Shown in pieces: positions 41,290-51,310 of a stretch of 64,000 nt of DNA. The DNA lies in the NCBI RefSeq assembly GCF_002994615.1, contig NZ_PVNK01000047.1, forward strand, positions 1 to 64,000, written 5' to 3'. The position numbers were made by a program, and so were the translations under genes. The first letter of the stretch is position 1. Each line of letters starts with the position of its first letter. The stretch comes from Enhygromyxa salina (GTDB lineage: Bacteria; Myxococcota_A; Polyangia; Nannocystales; Nannocystaceae). The notes under the pieces are model-generated. The model was given only the letters and a program-made list of their open reading frames with translations, made no database searches and was not told the origin of the DNA.

Positions 41290-43692
41290 ATGTCCACGAC
41301 CACCGCCTGGCCCGACTCGCTGTTCGCGGCGCCGATCCTGCGCGGGGTCGATCCCGCGGGCCGCCGCGCGCTCGAGAACGCCGGGCGCCTGCGCTCGCTC
41401 GCGGCCGGCCAGCGGGTGTTCGCGGTCGACGAGCTCGGCGACAGCTTCTTCGTGGTCGAGCGCGGCGAGGTCGAGCTCTTCGCCCACACCCGCAATTCGA
41501 TCGACGCCCCGGTCAAGCTCCGGGTCGCCCGGGCCGGCGAGACCTTCGGCGAGGAGGCCACGCTGCCCGGCGCTCGCCGCCGAAGCGAGGCCGTGGCCAG
41601 GACCCAGGTCGAGCTCGCAGAGATCCCCGCGGCGCTGTTTCAGCGCGCGCTCGGTCGCAGCGGCGGCGACGCCCGCGAGGCCCCCGAGCAGCGCCTCCTG
41701 AGGCGGCGGGCGACCGCCGATCTCCTGCGTCAGATCAGCCTCGCCGACGCCCTGCCCGAGGCCGACTTCGAGCTCCTGCTCGACGCCGCCGAGCACCGCG
41801 AGCTGCGTCGGGGCGAGCGGGTCTACGCCGCCGGGGATCGCAGCGACGGCCTGTGGCTGATCGCCCACGGCCTCGTCCAGCTCCAGAGCGAGGAGCTCGA
41901 GGGCGCCGCGGCGGTCCGAGCCTACCTGTCCGACGGCGATTTTTTTGGCGACGCGGAGCTGCTCGACGAGGGCCGCCGCTCGCTCTCGGCGGTCGCGACG
42001 GGCGAGAGTCACCTGCTCTTCGTCGCGCCCGCGGCGTTTCGGACCCTCGTCGATCGCAACCCCGAGCTGGTCCCGCGCCTGCGTCGGATCACCCAAGATC
42101 GCGCGACCCGCCAGGCCGCGGCCGTCGACGCGTCGCCCCACTCGACGCGCCACGTGTTCGCGGATCTGTATCGGATGCGGATGGCCCGCTCGCTGCTGAC
42201 GATCGATCAAGACGCCTGCGTCCGCTGTGGCCACTGCGCGTGGAGCTGCGAGCAGGTCCACGGGGTCGCGCGCCTGGTTCGGCGCGGCGACAAGGTCGTG
42301 ACCTCGCTGCGGGTCCTCGACGGTGAGCCGGCCGCGCGCGAGCTGCTGCTGCCCAACTCCTGCCAGCACTGCAAGAACCCCGTGTGCATGATCGACTGCC
42401 CGACCGGGGCGATCGGCCGCGATCCCGAGGGCGAGGTCTTCATCCGCGACTCGCTGTGCACCGGGTGCGGCAACTGTGCCAAGGCCTGCCCGTGGGAGAA
42501 CATCCGCATGGCCCCGCGGGCGGTCGCCCCCAGCCCCAGCGCCGCGCGTGAACAGTTCGCCCCGAGCCTGATCGCCGCGGCCGAGCGCCGCGAGCTCGGC
42601 CTCGCCGAGATGTTCCCGGAGGTCGCGACCAAGTGCGATCTATGCCGCGACTACGAGGCGCCCGCGTGCGTGCAGTCGTGCCCGACCGAGGCGATCATCC
42701 GGCTCGAGCCCGAGCGCGACTTCGCCGAGGTCGCGGCGGTCCTCGATCTCTCCGAGCCCGGCGCGGGCCCGTCGACGCGGCCCGCGATCAAGTGGTCGAG
42801 CCTCGTCGTCGGGCTCGCCGCCAGCGCGGGCCTGGCCGCGCTGATCGCCGGCGCGGAGCTCTCGGCCCGACTCTCGCCCGCGTCCGGGATCGGGCTCGGC
42901 GCGGGCGTCGGCGCGGCGCTGCTGATCGTCGGGCTCGTCGGCCACGCGCTGCCCAAGCGCCTGGTCTCGGCCTGGATGCGACCCAGGCAGCGCCGGGCCA
43001 GGGCGCGCGCGCTCGTCGACGATCGGCCGGCCCCGATCACCCGCTCGAAGGTCCGGCCCTTCTACCTCGCGCACCTGAGCCTCGGGCTGCTGCTGCCCGG
43101 AATGATCCTGACCCACACGGGCCTGTCGGTGCCCGGCGGCGTCGCGGGGGTCCTGGCCGTGCTGAGCTGGATGACCCTCGCGCTCGGAGCCATCGGCGGG
43201 GCTTGCTACGCGATGATCCCCGCGCGGCTGACTCGGCTCGAGAGCGGCGGGGCGCTGCCCGAGGATCTCGCCCGTGAGCGCGAGCGCCTGCTCGATCGCC
43301 TCCAGCGCGAGCTCTCGGGCAAGTCGACCGTGCTCAAGCAGCTCGCGGCCGAGCACCTGCTGCCCTGGGCTCGGGCGCCGCTCGGGTGGCTGGCGCTGCT
43401 GGCCTCGGGCCGCGATCTCGGGGCCACGCGAGCCTCGCTGCGCGAGCGCGTCGAGGCCTGGCTGCCGGCCGCCCTGCGCCGCGACGGCGACCACCCTCGC
43501 GCCCGCGCCGAGGCCCTCGCCGGGCTCGAGCCGCTGCTGCGGACCTGCGTCGAGCTGCGCGCGCTGCCGGCCCGACGCGTGCTCACGGCCATGCTCCGCG
43601 CGTGGCTGACCCCCCACGTGATCCTGACGGGCGCGCTGCTCGTCGCGCTCGTGGCTCACGTCCTGCTCGTCACTGTCTTGTCCGGGAGCTGA
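41290..43692 (+). CDS. Dual cNMP-domain, four-cluster ferredoxin and membrane fusion protein
   Basis: 800 residues, starting 2 bp after the previous stop. Two cyclic-nucleotide-binding-type domains (about 15-120 and 150-265) are followed by a ferredoxin region (about 300-475) with four Cys groups: CVRCGHCAWSC, CQHCKNPVCMIDC, CTGCGNCAKAC, and CDLC plus CVQSC. This is the pattern of DMSO-reductase-family electron-transfer subunits. After 495 come paired hydrophobic segments, then a helical part and a final membrane helix (about 778-798). It may carry electrons between a soluble or membrane donor and the haem proteins beside it, with nucleotide sensing built in. Partners are inferred from gene order. 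Confidence 0.85.
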   Translation: MSTTTAWPDSLFAAPILRGVDPAGRRALENAGRLRSLAAGQRVFAVDELGDSFFVVERGEVELFAHTRNSIDAPVKLRVARAGETFGEEATLPGARRRSEAVARTQVELAEIPAALFQRALGRSGGDAREAPEQRLLRRRATADLLRQISLADALPEADFELLLDAAEHRELRRGERVYAAGDRSDGLWLIAHGLVQLQSEELEGAAAVRAYLSDGDFFGDAELLDEGRRSLSAVATGESHLLFVAPAAFRTLVDRNPELVPRLRRITQDRATRQAAAVDASPHSTRHVFADLYRMRMARSLLTIDQDACVRCGHCAWSCEQVHGVARLVRRGDKVVTSLRVLDGEPAARELLLPNSCQHCKNPVCMIDCPTGAIGRDPEGEVFIRDSLCTGCGNCAKACPWENIRMAPRAVAPSPSAAREQFAPSLIAAAERRELGLAEMFPEVATKCDLCRDYEAPACVQSCPTEAIIRLEPERDFAEVAAVLDLSEPGAGPSTRPAIKWSSLVVGLAASAGLAALIAGAELSARLSPASGIGLGAGVGAALLIVGLVGHALPKRLVSAWMRPRQRRARARALVDDRPAPITRSKVRPFYLAHLSLGLLLPGMILTHTGLSVPGGVAGVLAVLSWMTLALGAIGGACYAMIPARLTRLESGGALPEDLARERERLLDRLQRELSGKSTVLKQLAAEHLLPWARAPLGWLALLASGRDLGATRASLRERVEAWLPAALRRDGDHPRARAEALAGLEPLLRTCVELRALPARRVLTAMLRAWLTPHVILTGALLVALVAHVLLVTVLSGS

Positions 43693-43698
43693 GCGCAG

Positions 43699-45816
43699 GT
43701 GCCCGACCCACGCTCCCCCTCCCTCGCCGCTTCAAAGCCGATCCGTGGGCGGCGACGGATCGCGCCGAAGATCGAGCGGACCTCCGACATCACGCGAACC
43801 CGCGGGTGGTTGGTCGGCAGCGCCTGCGGGGCGCTCGGGCTGCTCGCGGCGCTCGCGATCGAGCTCGGAAGCGGCGCGTCGATCAGCCCCCGCCCGGCGA
43901 TCTCGCGGCCGCACCGGGTCGCGGGCCTGAGCTGCGCGAGCTGCCACGGCGACGCGCGGCCGGGACCCGCGAGCGCCGAACACGATCCCGCCAGCGCCTG
44001 CGTCGGCTGCCATGAAGACCAGCGCTCGACCCGAGCCCCGCACGCGGCCCTGCTCGCGCGCGAGGCCATGCGCTGCACGACCTGCCACCCGATCCACGAG
44101 GCCATGGGCGGCGTCGCGTTCGTGCCTGGCGAGCCCGCGATCCGCTGGCGCAACGGCAGCGAGCGGGTCCTGAGCGAGCTCGAGCCGATCGGCGACGGCG
44201 GCTGGACCGGGCGCGCGCGCGCTGACGTGGCCCTCGTCGAGCTCGCGGCCTGCTCGACCTGCCACGACCCCGAGCGCGCCGACGACCCCATGGCCCACTG
44301 CGCGATCGCAGGTCAGCGCGGGCCCGAGGACCCGGCCGTGTGCTTCGACGAGCACACGCCGCTGCTCGTCGCCGCCGGGACCGAGCGCGCGGCCCTGTGG
44401 GAGCTCAGCCGTGAGGCCGCGGCCCTCGCCCCGCCCCCCGCCGAAGGCGACGCCGCCGTCGACACCTGGTCCGGCTCGGCGTGGTGGCTCGGCCTGAGCT
44501 TCGGAGCTGCGAGCCTGGGCTTGCTCGGGACGCGGTGGTGGGCGCGCCGCCGCGATCACAGCCAGCTCGCGCGCGCGGCCGCGGCCGACGCCGACCGCGA
44601 GGCCAAGGCCGGCGCCCAGCTGCGCCCGGCCGAGCGCCGCCGACTCCCGACGATCGACGCCACGACCTGCATCGGCTGCAGCGCCTGCGTCGACGCCTGC
44701 CCCTACGACGTGCTCGAGCTCCGCGCCTACGTCGCGATCGTGGCCAAGCCCGACGACTGCTGCGGCCTGACCCTGTGTGAGCAGCGCTGCCCCAACGGCT
44801 CGCTGATCGTGACCGAGGGCGAGCGCATCACCGAGCTCCCGCGCATCGACGACGCCCTCGCGGCCCGCGACGCCCCCGGGGTCCACCTCGCGGGCGACGT
44901 CACCGGGCTGCCGCTGATCCGCAACGCGATCAACCAGGGCGCCCACGCGGTCTCGGCGATCGCGGCCTCGCTCCCGCCCCGGGCCCGCGAGCGCGGCGGC
45001 GAGCGCTTCGATCTCGTGATCGTCGGCGCGGGCCCGGCGGGCATCAGCGCCGCGCTCGAGGCCCGGCGGCAAGGCCTGCGCTACGTGGTCCTCGAGCAGG
45101 CCAGCGCGGCCGAGAGCATCCGCAGCTTCCCGCGCGGCAAGCTCGTGTTCGATCAGCCCCTCGGCATGCCGATCGTCGGCGAGCTGTGGCTGCGCGAGTC
45201 GACCAAGGAGGAGCTGCTCGGCAAGTGGCTGCGGATCATTCGCAGTCACGACCTCCAGATCCGCGAGGGCGTGCGAGTTAGGGGGTGCGAGCGCGGCGAC
45301 GCGGGCCAGCTGCGCGTGCTCGCCAGCGACCGAGACGGCGCGGCCCTGACCGTCGACTGCGCGCGGGTCCTGCTGGCCTTCGGGCGGCGCGGGACGCCGC
45401 GCAAGCTCGCCGTCGAGGTCCCCGACGCGATGCTCGACCACGTCCACTACCACCTCGCCGACGCGCGCAGCTTCGCGGGCCGCTCGGTCTGCGTGATCGG
45501 CCTCGGCGACGTCGCCATGGAGGCCGCGATCGGCCTCGCCAACCAGCCCGACACCAAGGTCGCCGTCTGCTACCGCGGCGGCGAGTTCAAACGCGGCAAG
45601 CGACGCAACCTCGACGAGCTGCGCCGCCTGATCGACGCCGACCGCGTCGAGATGTTGTGGAACACCGAGATCGAGGCGATCGAGCCCGGGCGCCTGCGCC
45701 TGCGCTGCGCCGACTCGCCCCGCTCGCTCGACGTCGACGCGGTCTTCGTGATGATCGGCAGCGTCGCCCCGACCAAGCTGCTCGAGGCCTTCGGCGTGCG
45801 CTCGGTCGGCGGCTAG
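43699..45816 (+). CDS. Tetrahaem-ferredoxin-FAD/NAD(P) oxidoreductase fusion
   Basis: 705 residues from a GTG 6 bp after the previous stop. A membrane helix (about 37-56) precedes four CxxCH motifs (the first at 79-83, then CVGCH, CTTCH and CSTCH). A second helix (about 260-278) is followed by a ferredoxin domain (CIGCSACVDACP, CCGLTLCEQRCP) and a thioredoxin-reductase-like flavoprotein domain with VIVGAGPAGISAALEA for FAD and VCVIGLGDVAMEA for NAD(P). Haems would lie outside and the flavin inside, so one chain could span the membrane and move electrons from NAD(P)H to periplasmic haems or back. Last gene of the cluster. Confidence 0.85.
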   Translation: MPDPRSPSLAASKPIRGRRRIAPKIERTSDITRTRGWLVGSACGALGLLAALAIELGSGASISPRPAISRPHRVAGLSCASCHGDARPGPASAEHDPASACVGCHEDQRSTRAPHAALLAREAMRCTTCHPIHEAMGGVAFVPGEPAIRWRNGSERVLSELEPIGDGGWTGRARADVALVELAACSTCHDPERADDPMAHCAIAGQRGPEDPAVCFDEHTPLLVAAGTERAALWELSREAAALAPPPAEGDAAVDTWSGSAWWLGLSFGAASLGLLGTRWWARRRDHSQLARAAAADADREAKAGAQLRPAERRRLPTIDATTCIGCSACVDACPYDVLELRAYVAIVAKPDDCCGLTLCEQRCPNGSLIVTEGERITELPRIDDALAARDAPGVHLAGDVTGLPLIRNAINQGAHAVSAIAASLPPRARERGGERFDLVIVGAGPAGISAALEARRQGLRYVVLEQASAAESIRSFPRGKLVFDQPLGMPIVGELWLRESTKEELLGKWLRIIRSHDLQIREGVRVRGCERGDAGQLRVLASDRDGAALTVDCARVLLAFGRRGTPRKLAVEVPDAMLDHVHYHLADARSFAGRSVCVIGLGDVAMEAAIGLANQPDTKVAVCYRGGEFKRGKRRNLDELRRLIDADRVEMLWNTEIEAIEPGRLRLRCADSPRSLDVDAVFVMIGSVAPTKLLEAFGVRSVGG

Positions 45817-45824
45817 AGCGGCGC

Positions 45825-46235
45825 TCACACGACCATGATCGGCCGCGTCTCGCGCTGACTGATCGCCACCTCGCGCTGATCGTCGAGCGCCGCCGCAGCC
45901 CACGCGAGCGCCTCGTCCGCCTCGTTGAAGAACGCGTAGGGCACGCCCGGGGGCTGCAGGGCGTAGAGCGCCCGCACGCGGTCCCGGGTCATCGTCGAGG
46001 TCACGAACGCGATCCCGCGCTGGAGCTGGCCGATCGCGCGGGCGCGCTCGAGCTGCCACTTGCGGTTCGGGACCTCGACGACCTCGAACTCGGGCTCGGT
46101 GCTGTCCACGACCATGACGAAGGGCTCACCGGCCGCGATCCTCGCGTCGAGACGCTTCAGATAGTCTGTGAACTCGGCCTTCCCCAGGCGAGCTCGAAGC
46201 ACGAACACGGACACCGACTCTGGTGCGCTGGACAT
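45825..46235 (-). CDS. SpoIIAA/STAS-like small protein
   Basis: 136 residues with an alternating strand-helix pattern: VSVFVLRARL, FVMVVDSTEP, GIAFVTST, PYAFFNEADEALAWA. This fits the SpoIIAA-like (STAS/SEC14-type) fold seen in small orphan proteins of myxobacteria. No phospho-Ser site or partner is clear. It is convergent with the cytochrome cluster (8-bp gap). The ATG at 46235 begins the first strand directly. Confidence 0.55.
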   Translation of the reverse strand: MSSAPESVSVFVLRARLGKAEFTDYLKRLDARIAAGEPFVMVVDSTEPEFEVVEVPNRKWQLERARAIGQLQRGIAFVTSTMTRDRVRALYALQPPGVPYAFFNEADEALAWAAAALDDQREVAISQRETRPIMVV

Positions 46236-46681
46236 GGCCGGACCATAGCAATAACCACGCGTTCATGTGCAGTTAATTTCGCGAGTGCGAATCTACGCAC
46301 ATTTGGTCGAAAGGCCTCTCGCCCGCGCGATACCGTCGCGCCAATCCCACCATAACGGGGCCCTACAGCGCAACTTGATGAATTCACCAGTCTAGAGTTC
46401 GGTCGCCACCCGACCGGCGGGCCGGTTTAAGTGTGATGAAATTGTCGTGTGGTTCGGACTTCCACCATTGACGTCAATTTCATGAAAGCTGACGCCATCC
46501 GAGCGACCGGCCGCGCGTCGACACGACATGCGGGGCGTATTGCCCCACCACACGATCTCCCCGCCCTCGGCCAAGCTACCAAGCGGGATCTCCCCGTGCG
46601 CGGATCGCCGGTCAAGCTTGCGCGGGCGCGGGCTGCGGGCGCGGGCTTGTGGCCGCGACGATCAAGGGCTACACCGCCGCG
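46236..46681. other. Intergenic region with short inverted repeats
   Basis: 446 bp, AT-rich by local standards in 46236-46300 and 46370-46500. It contains the 12-bp palindrome ATTGACGTCAAT (46467-46478) and a 9-bp inverted pair (ATGAAATTG at 46436-46444 with 46475-46483). It could hold promoters for the divergent genes either side; no clear -35/-10 pair was found. Nothing gene-like was seen. Confidence 0.4.
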
Positions 46682-47368
46682 ATGCGCCCGTGGGAGACCC
46701 TCGCCGAGGCCGACGCGCCCGACGGGCAGCGCGTGGCCTTGCGTCGCCGAGGGCACGAGTTCTTGATCCGTGTGGGCGGCTGGGATCTGATGTCGAGCCG
46801 CGACGACACTTCGGCGCGCGCCCTGGCCACGGTCGGCTGCGGCGCGCTGCGTGAGCGCGCCGGGCTGCGCGTGCTGATCGGTGGCCTCGGCATGGGCTAC
46901 TCGCTCGCCGCGGCCTGCGAGCTGCTCCCCGACGACGCCACGATCGAGGTCGCCGAGCTCGTGCCCGCGCTCGTCGAGTGGAACCGCGGGCCGCTCGCCG
47001 AGCTCGCCGGGCGCCCGCTCGACGACGCCCGCGTCCGGGTCTACCTCGGCGACGTCGCCAAGCGGATCGAGCAGGCCCGCGATCACTTCGACGCGATCCT
47101 GCTCGACGTCGACAACGGCCCCGATCCCCTCGCCCACGATCACAACGCCCGGCTCTACGGCCGCGCGGGCCTGCGGGCGGCTCACCGCGCGCTGCGATCC
47201 GGGGGCGTCCACGCGGTCTGGTCCTACTCTGACGCTGGCGACTTCGCCCGCGTGCTCGAGCGCAACGGCTTCGACGCCTCGGTCCACGCCGTGCCCAACC
47301 GGGGCCGCGATCGCGGCCGCAGCCACGCGATCTGGCTCGGACGGCGGCGCTCGGCGAGCCGACGCTGA
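46682..47368 (+). CDS. Spermidine-synthase-like / SAM-dependent methyltransferase-fold protein
   Basis: 228 residues from the ATG at 46682, beginning MRPWETLAEA as in the family; a GTG at 46649 would add 11 residues. A short beta domain (PDGQRVALRRRGHEFLIRV, MSSR) precedes a Rossmann core with VLIGGLGMGYSLAA (glycine loop), IEVAELVPALVEWN (acidic ribose site) and ILLDVDNGPDPL. The family resembles SpeE but often lacks the polyamine site, so the acceptor is unknown. It is followed by a repeat element before metG. Confidence 0.78.
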   Translation: MRPWETLAEADAPDGQRVALRRRGHEFLIRVGGWDLMSSRDDTSARALATVGCGALRERAGLRVLIGGLGMGYSLAAACELLPDDATIEVAELVPALVEWNRGPLAELAGRPLDDARVRVYLGDVAKRIEQARDHFDAILLDVDNGPDPLAHDHNARLYGRAGLRAAHRALRSGGVHAVWSYSDAGDFARVLERNGFDASVHAVPNRGRDRGRSHAIWLGRRRSASRR

Positions 47369-47469
47369 GGGCTGTAGTTCGCGCCTGCGTGGCTGGCCGC
47401 CGCGAGTTTTGGCGGCGTGGAGGCTGCCGGACGGCCCAGCGCGGCCCACAGTAGGTCCCTGCCCTTCGA

Positions 47470-47582
47470 GGCCGCGAAGCCAAAACGAGGCTCTATCGGG
47501 CATACAGCGAGCTCCTGGCGACAACCGCATCGGGCGTCAGGGCCGTGGTCTGGGTTGTGGTGGGTTTTTCAGCAGCCTGCTA
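47470..47582. repeat. Decayed copy of the 6.1-kb palindromic element
   Basis: Contains CGCGAAGCCAAAACG, found identically at 6160-6174, followed by a diverged but alignable stretch (TCGGGCATAC..., CTGGCGACAA) and a CTGCTAG end at 47576-47582. The left end is not clear. It fills most of the gap before metG and ends 13 bp before its ATG, so it may supply part of the metG leader. Confidence 0.6.
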
Positions 47583-47595
47583 GAACGGCGCGGTC

Positions 47596-49671
47596 ATGAC
47601 CAAGGTCCTCGTCACCGCAGCTCTCACCTACGCCAACGGCCCGGCCCACCTCGGCCACGTGCTCGAGGCCATCCAGACCGACGTCTACGTGCGGGCCCGG
47701 CGGATGATGGGCGACGAGGTCATCTTCATGTGGGCCGACGACACCCACGGCACGCCGATCCAGATCCGCGCCCGGCGCGAGGGCATCGAGCCCGAGCAGC
47801 TGATCGCCCGGGTCTACAAGGAGCACGTCGCCGCCTACGACGGGTTTCAGATTGGCTACGACATCTTCTACACGACCCACAGCGACGAGAACCGCAGGCA
47901 CGCCGCGGCGATCTTCGAGGCCCTGCGCGAGCGCGGCGACATCGAGGTCCGCGACGTCGAGCAGCTCTACAGCGAGGTCGATCAGATGTTCTTGCCCGAC
48001 CGCATGGTTCAGGGCACCTGCCCGGTGTGCAAGACGCCCGATCAAGACGGCGACTCGTGCGAGAACTGCGGCAGCACCTACCGCCCGACCGAGCTGATCG
48101 AGCCGCGCTCGGTCATCTCGGGCGACACCCCGGTCCTGCGCAGCTCCGAGCACCTCTTCGTCCCGCTCGCGCGCCACGAGGCCTTCCTGCGCGAGTGGCT
48201 GACGCCCGCCGAACAAGGCGGCACGACGATCCTCCAAGACAGCGTGCGCAACTTCGTGCTCGACTGGGTCGACAAGGGCCTGCGCGACTGGGACATCTCG
48301 CGCGAGGCCCCCTACTTCGGCATCGAGATCCCGGGGTTCCCGGGCAAGTACTTCTACGTGTGGTTCGACGCCCCGATCGGCTACATCGCCGCGACCGAGA
48401 AGTGGTGCGCCGACCACGGCCAGGACTGGCGCGACTGGTGGAAGGCCCCGGCCGGCCGCGGCGAGGGCGAGACCGAGATCGTCCACGTCATCGGCAAGGA
48501 CATCGTCTACTTCCACTGCCTGTTTTGGCCCGCGATGCTCAACGCCGCCAACTACACCGTGCCCTCGCGCGTGCAGGTTCACGGCTGGCTCAAGGTCAAC
48601 GGCGAGAAGATGTCGAAGCGGCGCGGGACCTTCATCCTCGCCAACACCTACCTCGAGCACCTCGACCCGGCCTACCTGCGCTACTACCTGGCCGCGCGCC
48701 TGTCGTGCAACCAAGACGACTTCGACCTTGCGATGGACGACTTCGTCGCCCGGGTCAACGCCGACCTCGTCAACAAGGCCGCCAACCTCGCCAGCCGCAG
48801 CATCAAGTTCCTCAACTCCAGGCTCGGCGGCACCCTCGGCCCCGTGCCCGAGGACGGCGCGCCGCTGCTCGCGGCCGCGCGCGAGAAGCTCGCCGAGGTC
48901 CCCGATCTCTACCGCAACTTCGACAGCGCCAAGGCCCTGCGCCTGGCCATGGAGATGGCCGAGTCCTGCGACGCGTACATCAACGAGCACGCGCCGTGGA
49001 AGATCATCAAGCAAGACCCCGAGCGCGCCCGGGCCGTCCTCACGGTCGGCGTACAGGTCAGCAAGCTCGTCGCCGCGGTCCTCAAGCCCGTGCTCCCGCA
49101 GTGGGGCGAGAAGGTCGAGCGCATGCTCGAGCTCGACGCGCCCCTGACCTTCGCCAACGCCGCCGAGCCCCTGCCCGAGGGCCTCGAGCTCGGCGCCTAC
49201 GAGACCCTCGCCGAGCGGCTCACGAGCAAGGTCCTCGATCAGCTGATCGAGGCCAGCAAGGAAGACGTCGCCGCCGACCAGGCCGTCGGCGCCAAGCCCG
49301 AGCCGGCTCCGGCCCACGACTACGAGGTCCCGCCGCTCGCCGACGAGGTCTCGATCGACGCCCTCGACCAGGTCGATCTACGCGTCGCCAAGGTCGTCGG
49401 CTGCGAGCGCGTGCCCAAGGCCAAGAAGCTCCTCCAGCTGACCCTCGACCTCGGCCCCCTCGGTCAGCGCTCGGTGTTCTCGGGCATCTCGCAGAGCTAC
49501 GAGCCCGAGCAGCTCCTCGGCAAACACGTCGCCGTGTTCGCCAACTTGAAGCCCCGCAAGATGCGCTTTGGACTCAGCGAGGGCATGGTCATGGCCGCCG
49601 GCCAGAGCGATGACGCGGTCACCGTGCTCGAGCTCGACCCCCGCTCGCTCCCCGGCGACAAGATCAGCTAA
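47596..49671 (+). CDS. metG: Methionyl-tRNA synthetase
   Basis: 691 residues. The class I signature is ANGPAHLGH (HIGH-type, residues 14-22) and EKMSKRRGT is the KMSKS loop. A zinc knuckle (CPVC...CENCG, about 140-158) lies in the connective domain. The anticodon-binding helical domain follows, and residues about 585-691 form the tRNA-binding EMAP/ARC1-type domain (LDQVDLRVAKVV, FSGISQSY, MRFGLSEGM) used for dimerisation. It charges tRNA-Met for translation. Between residues 530 and 585 is a variable linker. No T-box or other leader is evident, since a repeat element abuts the start. Confidence 0.97.
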   Translation: MTKVLVTAALTYANGPAHLGHVLEAIQTDVYVRARRMMGDEVIFMWADDTHGTPIQIRARREGIEPEQLIARVYKEHVAAYDGFQIGYDIFYTTHSDENRRHAAAIFEALRERGDIEVRDVEQLYSEVDQMFLPDRMVQGTCPVCKTPDQDGDSCENCGSTYRPTELIEPRSVISGDTPVLRSSEHLFVPLARHEAFLREWLTPAEQGGTTILQDSVRNFVLDWVDKGLRDWDISREAPYFGIEIPGFPGKYFYVWFDAPIGYIAATEKWCADHGQDWRDWWKAPAGRGEGETEIVHVIGKDIVYFHCLFWPAMLNAANYTVPSRVQVHGWLKVNGEKMSKRRGTFILANTYLEHLDPAYLRYYLAARLSCNQDDFDLAMDDFVARVNADLVNKAANLASRSIKFLNSRLGGTLGPVPEDGAPLLAAAREKLAEVPDLYRNFDSAKALRLAMEMAESCDAYINEHAPWKIIKQDPERARAVLTVGVQVSKLVAAVLKPVLPQWGEKVERMLELDAPLTFANAAEPLPEGLELGAYETLAERLTSKVLDQLIEASKEDVAADQAVGAKPEPAPAHDYEVPPLADEVSIDALDQVDLRVAKVVGCERVPKAKKLLQLTLDLGPLGQRSVFSGISQSYEPEQLLGKHVAVFANLKPRKMRFGLSEGMVMAAGQSDDAVTVLELDPRSLPGDKIS

Positions 49672-49672
49672 A

Positions 49673-49914
49673 GGCTGTTTTAGACCCCCCCGACCGTCAG
49701 CAACTCTGCCACGGGCTGTTTTAGACCCCCCCCGACCGTCAGCAACTCTGCCACGCACGGCCGCAAGCGGCCGGTCGCTGCGTCGCTGCGCTCCTTCGCT
49801 CGGTGGGCTGGTATGAGCTTCGCAATCGCCTGCGTGGCCCCCTAAAAGGGGGCTCGTTTGACTGTGAGCATGGGGTGGTTTTGACCCGCCGCGGCCGTCT
49901 GCGACTTTGCCACG
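49673..49914. repeat. Three copies of a 41-42-bp unit downstream of metG
   Basis: Units at 49673-49713 and 49714-49755 are near-identical and adjacent; both begin GGCTGTTTTAGACCCCC and end TCTGCCACG. A third, more diverged copy is at 49874-49914. The first begins 1 bp after the metG stop. Confidence 0.8.
49837..49853 (+). terminator. Possible terminator downstream of metG
   Basis: A 7-bp GC stem (GCCCCCT/AGGGGGC) with a 3-base loop, followed by TCGTTT. The short T-run makes it weak. Confidence 0.3.
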
Positions 49915-49926
49915 CACGGCCGGCGG

Positions 49927-50452
49927 GATGGCGTCCAGCGCATCCGAGCGGGGCCAGCTCCCGCCAGGAGCAGAGCGCAACAAGGCGACAGGAGGTCCGA
50001 GTTCGGGGTATCGCCGTACGAAAAGCACCTTCGACGCCCCGCCGACCGGCCTGGCGGCAGCACACCAAGAGCCTTCTGCATTCCAGATGGAGAGGCGACG
50101 CCCCGTACTCGGACCTCCTGTCGCCCTGCGCGGACCCCCAACGCCACGACACAGCCTCATCAACAACTACGAGCTCCCCGCCCCGCCCCGCGAGATGGCG
50201 TCCAGCGCATCCGAGCGGGTTCAGCTCCCGCCAAGAGCAGAGCGCAACAAGGCGACAGGAGGTCCGAGTTCGGGGTATCGCCGTACGAAAAGCACCTTCG
50301 ACGCCCCGCCGACCGGCCTGGCGGCAGCACACCAAGAGCCTTCTGCATCCCAGATGGAGAGGCGACGCCCCGTACTCGGACCTCCTGTCGCCCTGCGCGG
50401 ACCCCGACGGCACGACACAGCCTCATCAACAACTACGAGCTCCCCGCCCGCG
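49927..50452. repeat. 267-bp tandem direct duplication with internal inverted repeats
   Basis: Two head-to-tail copies (about 49927-50193 and 50194-50452) differ at only a few positions. Each copy has 25-bp inverted arms, 24 of 25 matching: 49984-50008 with 50101-50125, and 50251-50275 with 50368-50392. No convincing reading frame; the 49672-50503 gap otherwise holds only the 42-bp units. Confidence 0.85.
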
Positions 50453-50503
50453 GTACAGCACCTTTCCACTTGGCGAGCCGCCTCAATTTGCGACAATCAG
50501 CGG

Positions 50504-51307
<804 letters not shown>

Positions 51308-51310
51308 GCC

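Noticed and set aside
43732-46059. 775-codon minus-strand frame over the oxidoreductase gene
   Set aside because: Opposite a gene with clear haem, ferredoxin, FAD and NAD motifs; the frame is a shadow.
49927-50452. Tandem 267-bp copies as a CRISPR array
   Set aside because: Only two long, nearly identical units with no unique spacers.
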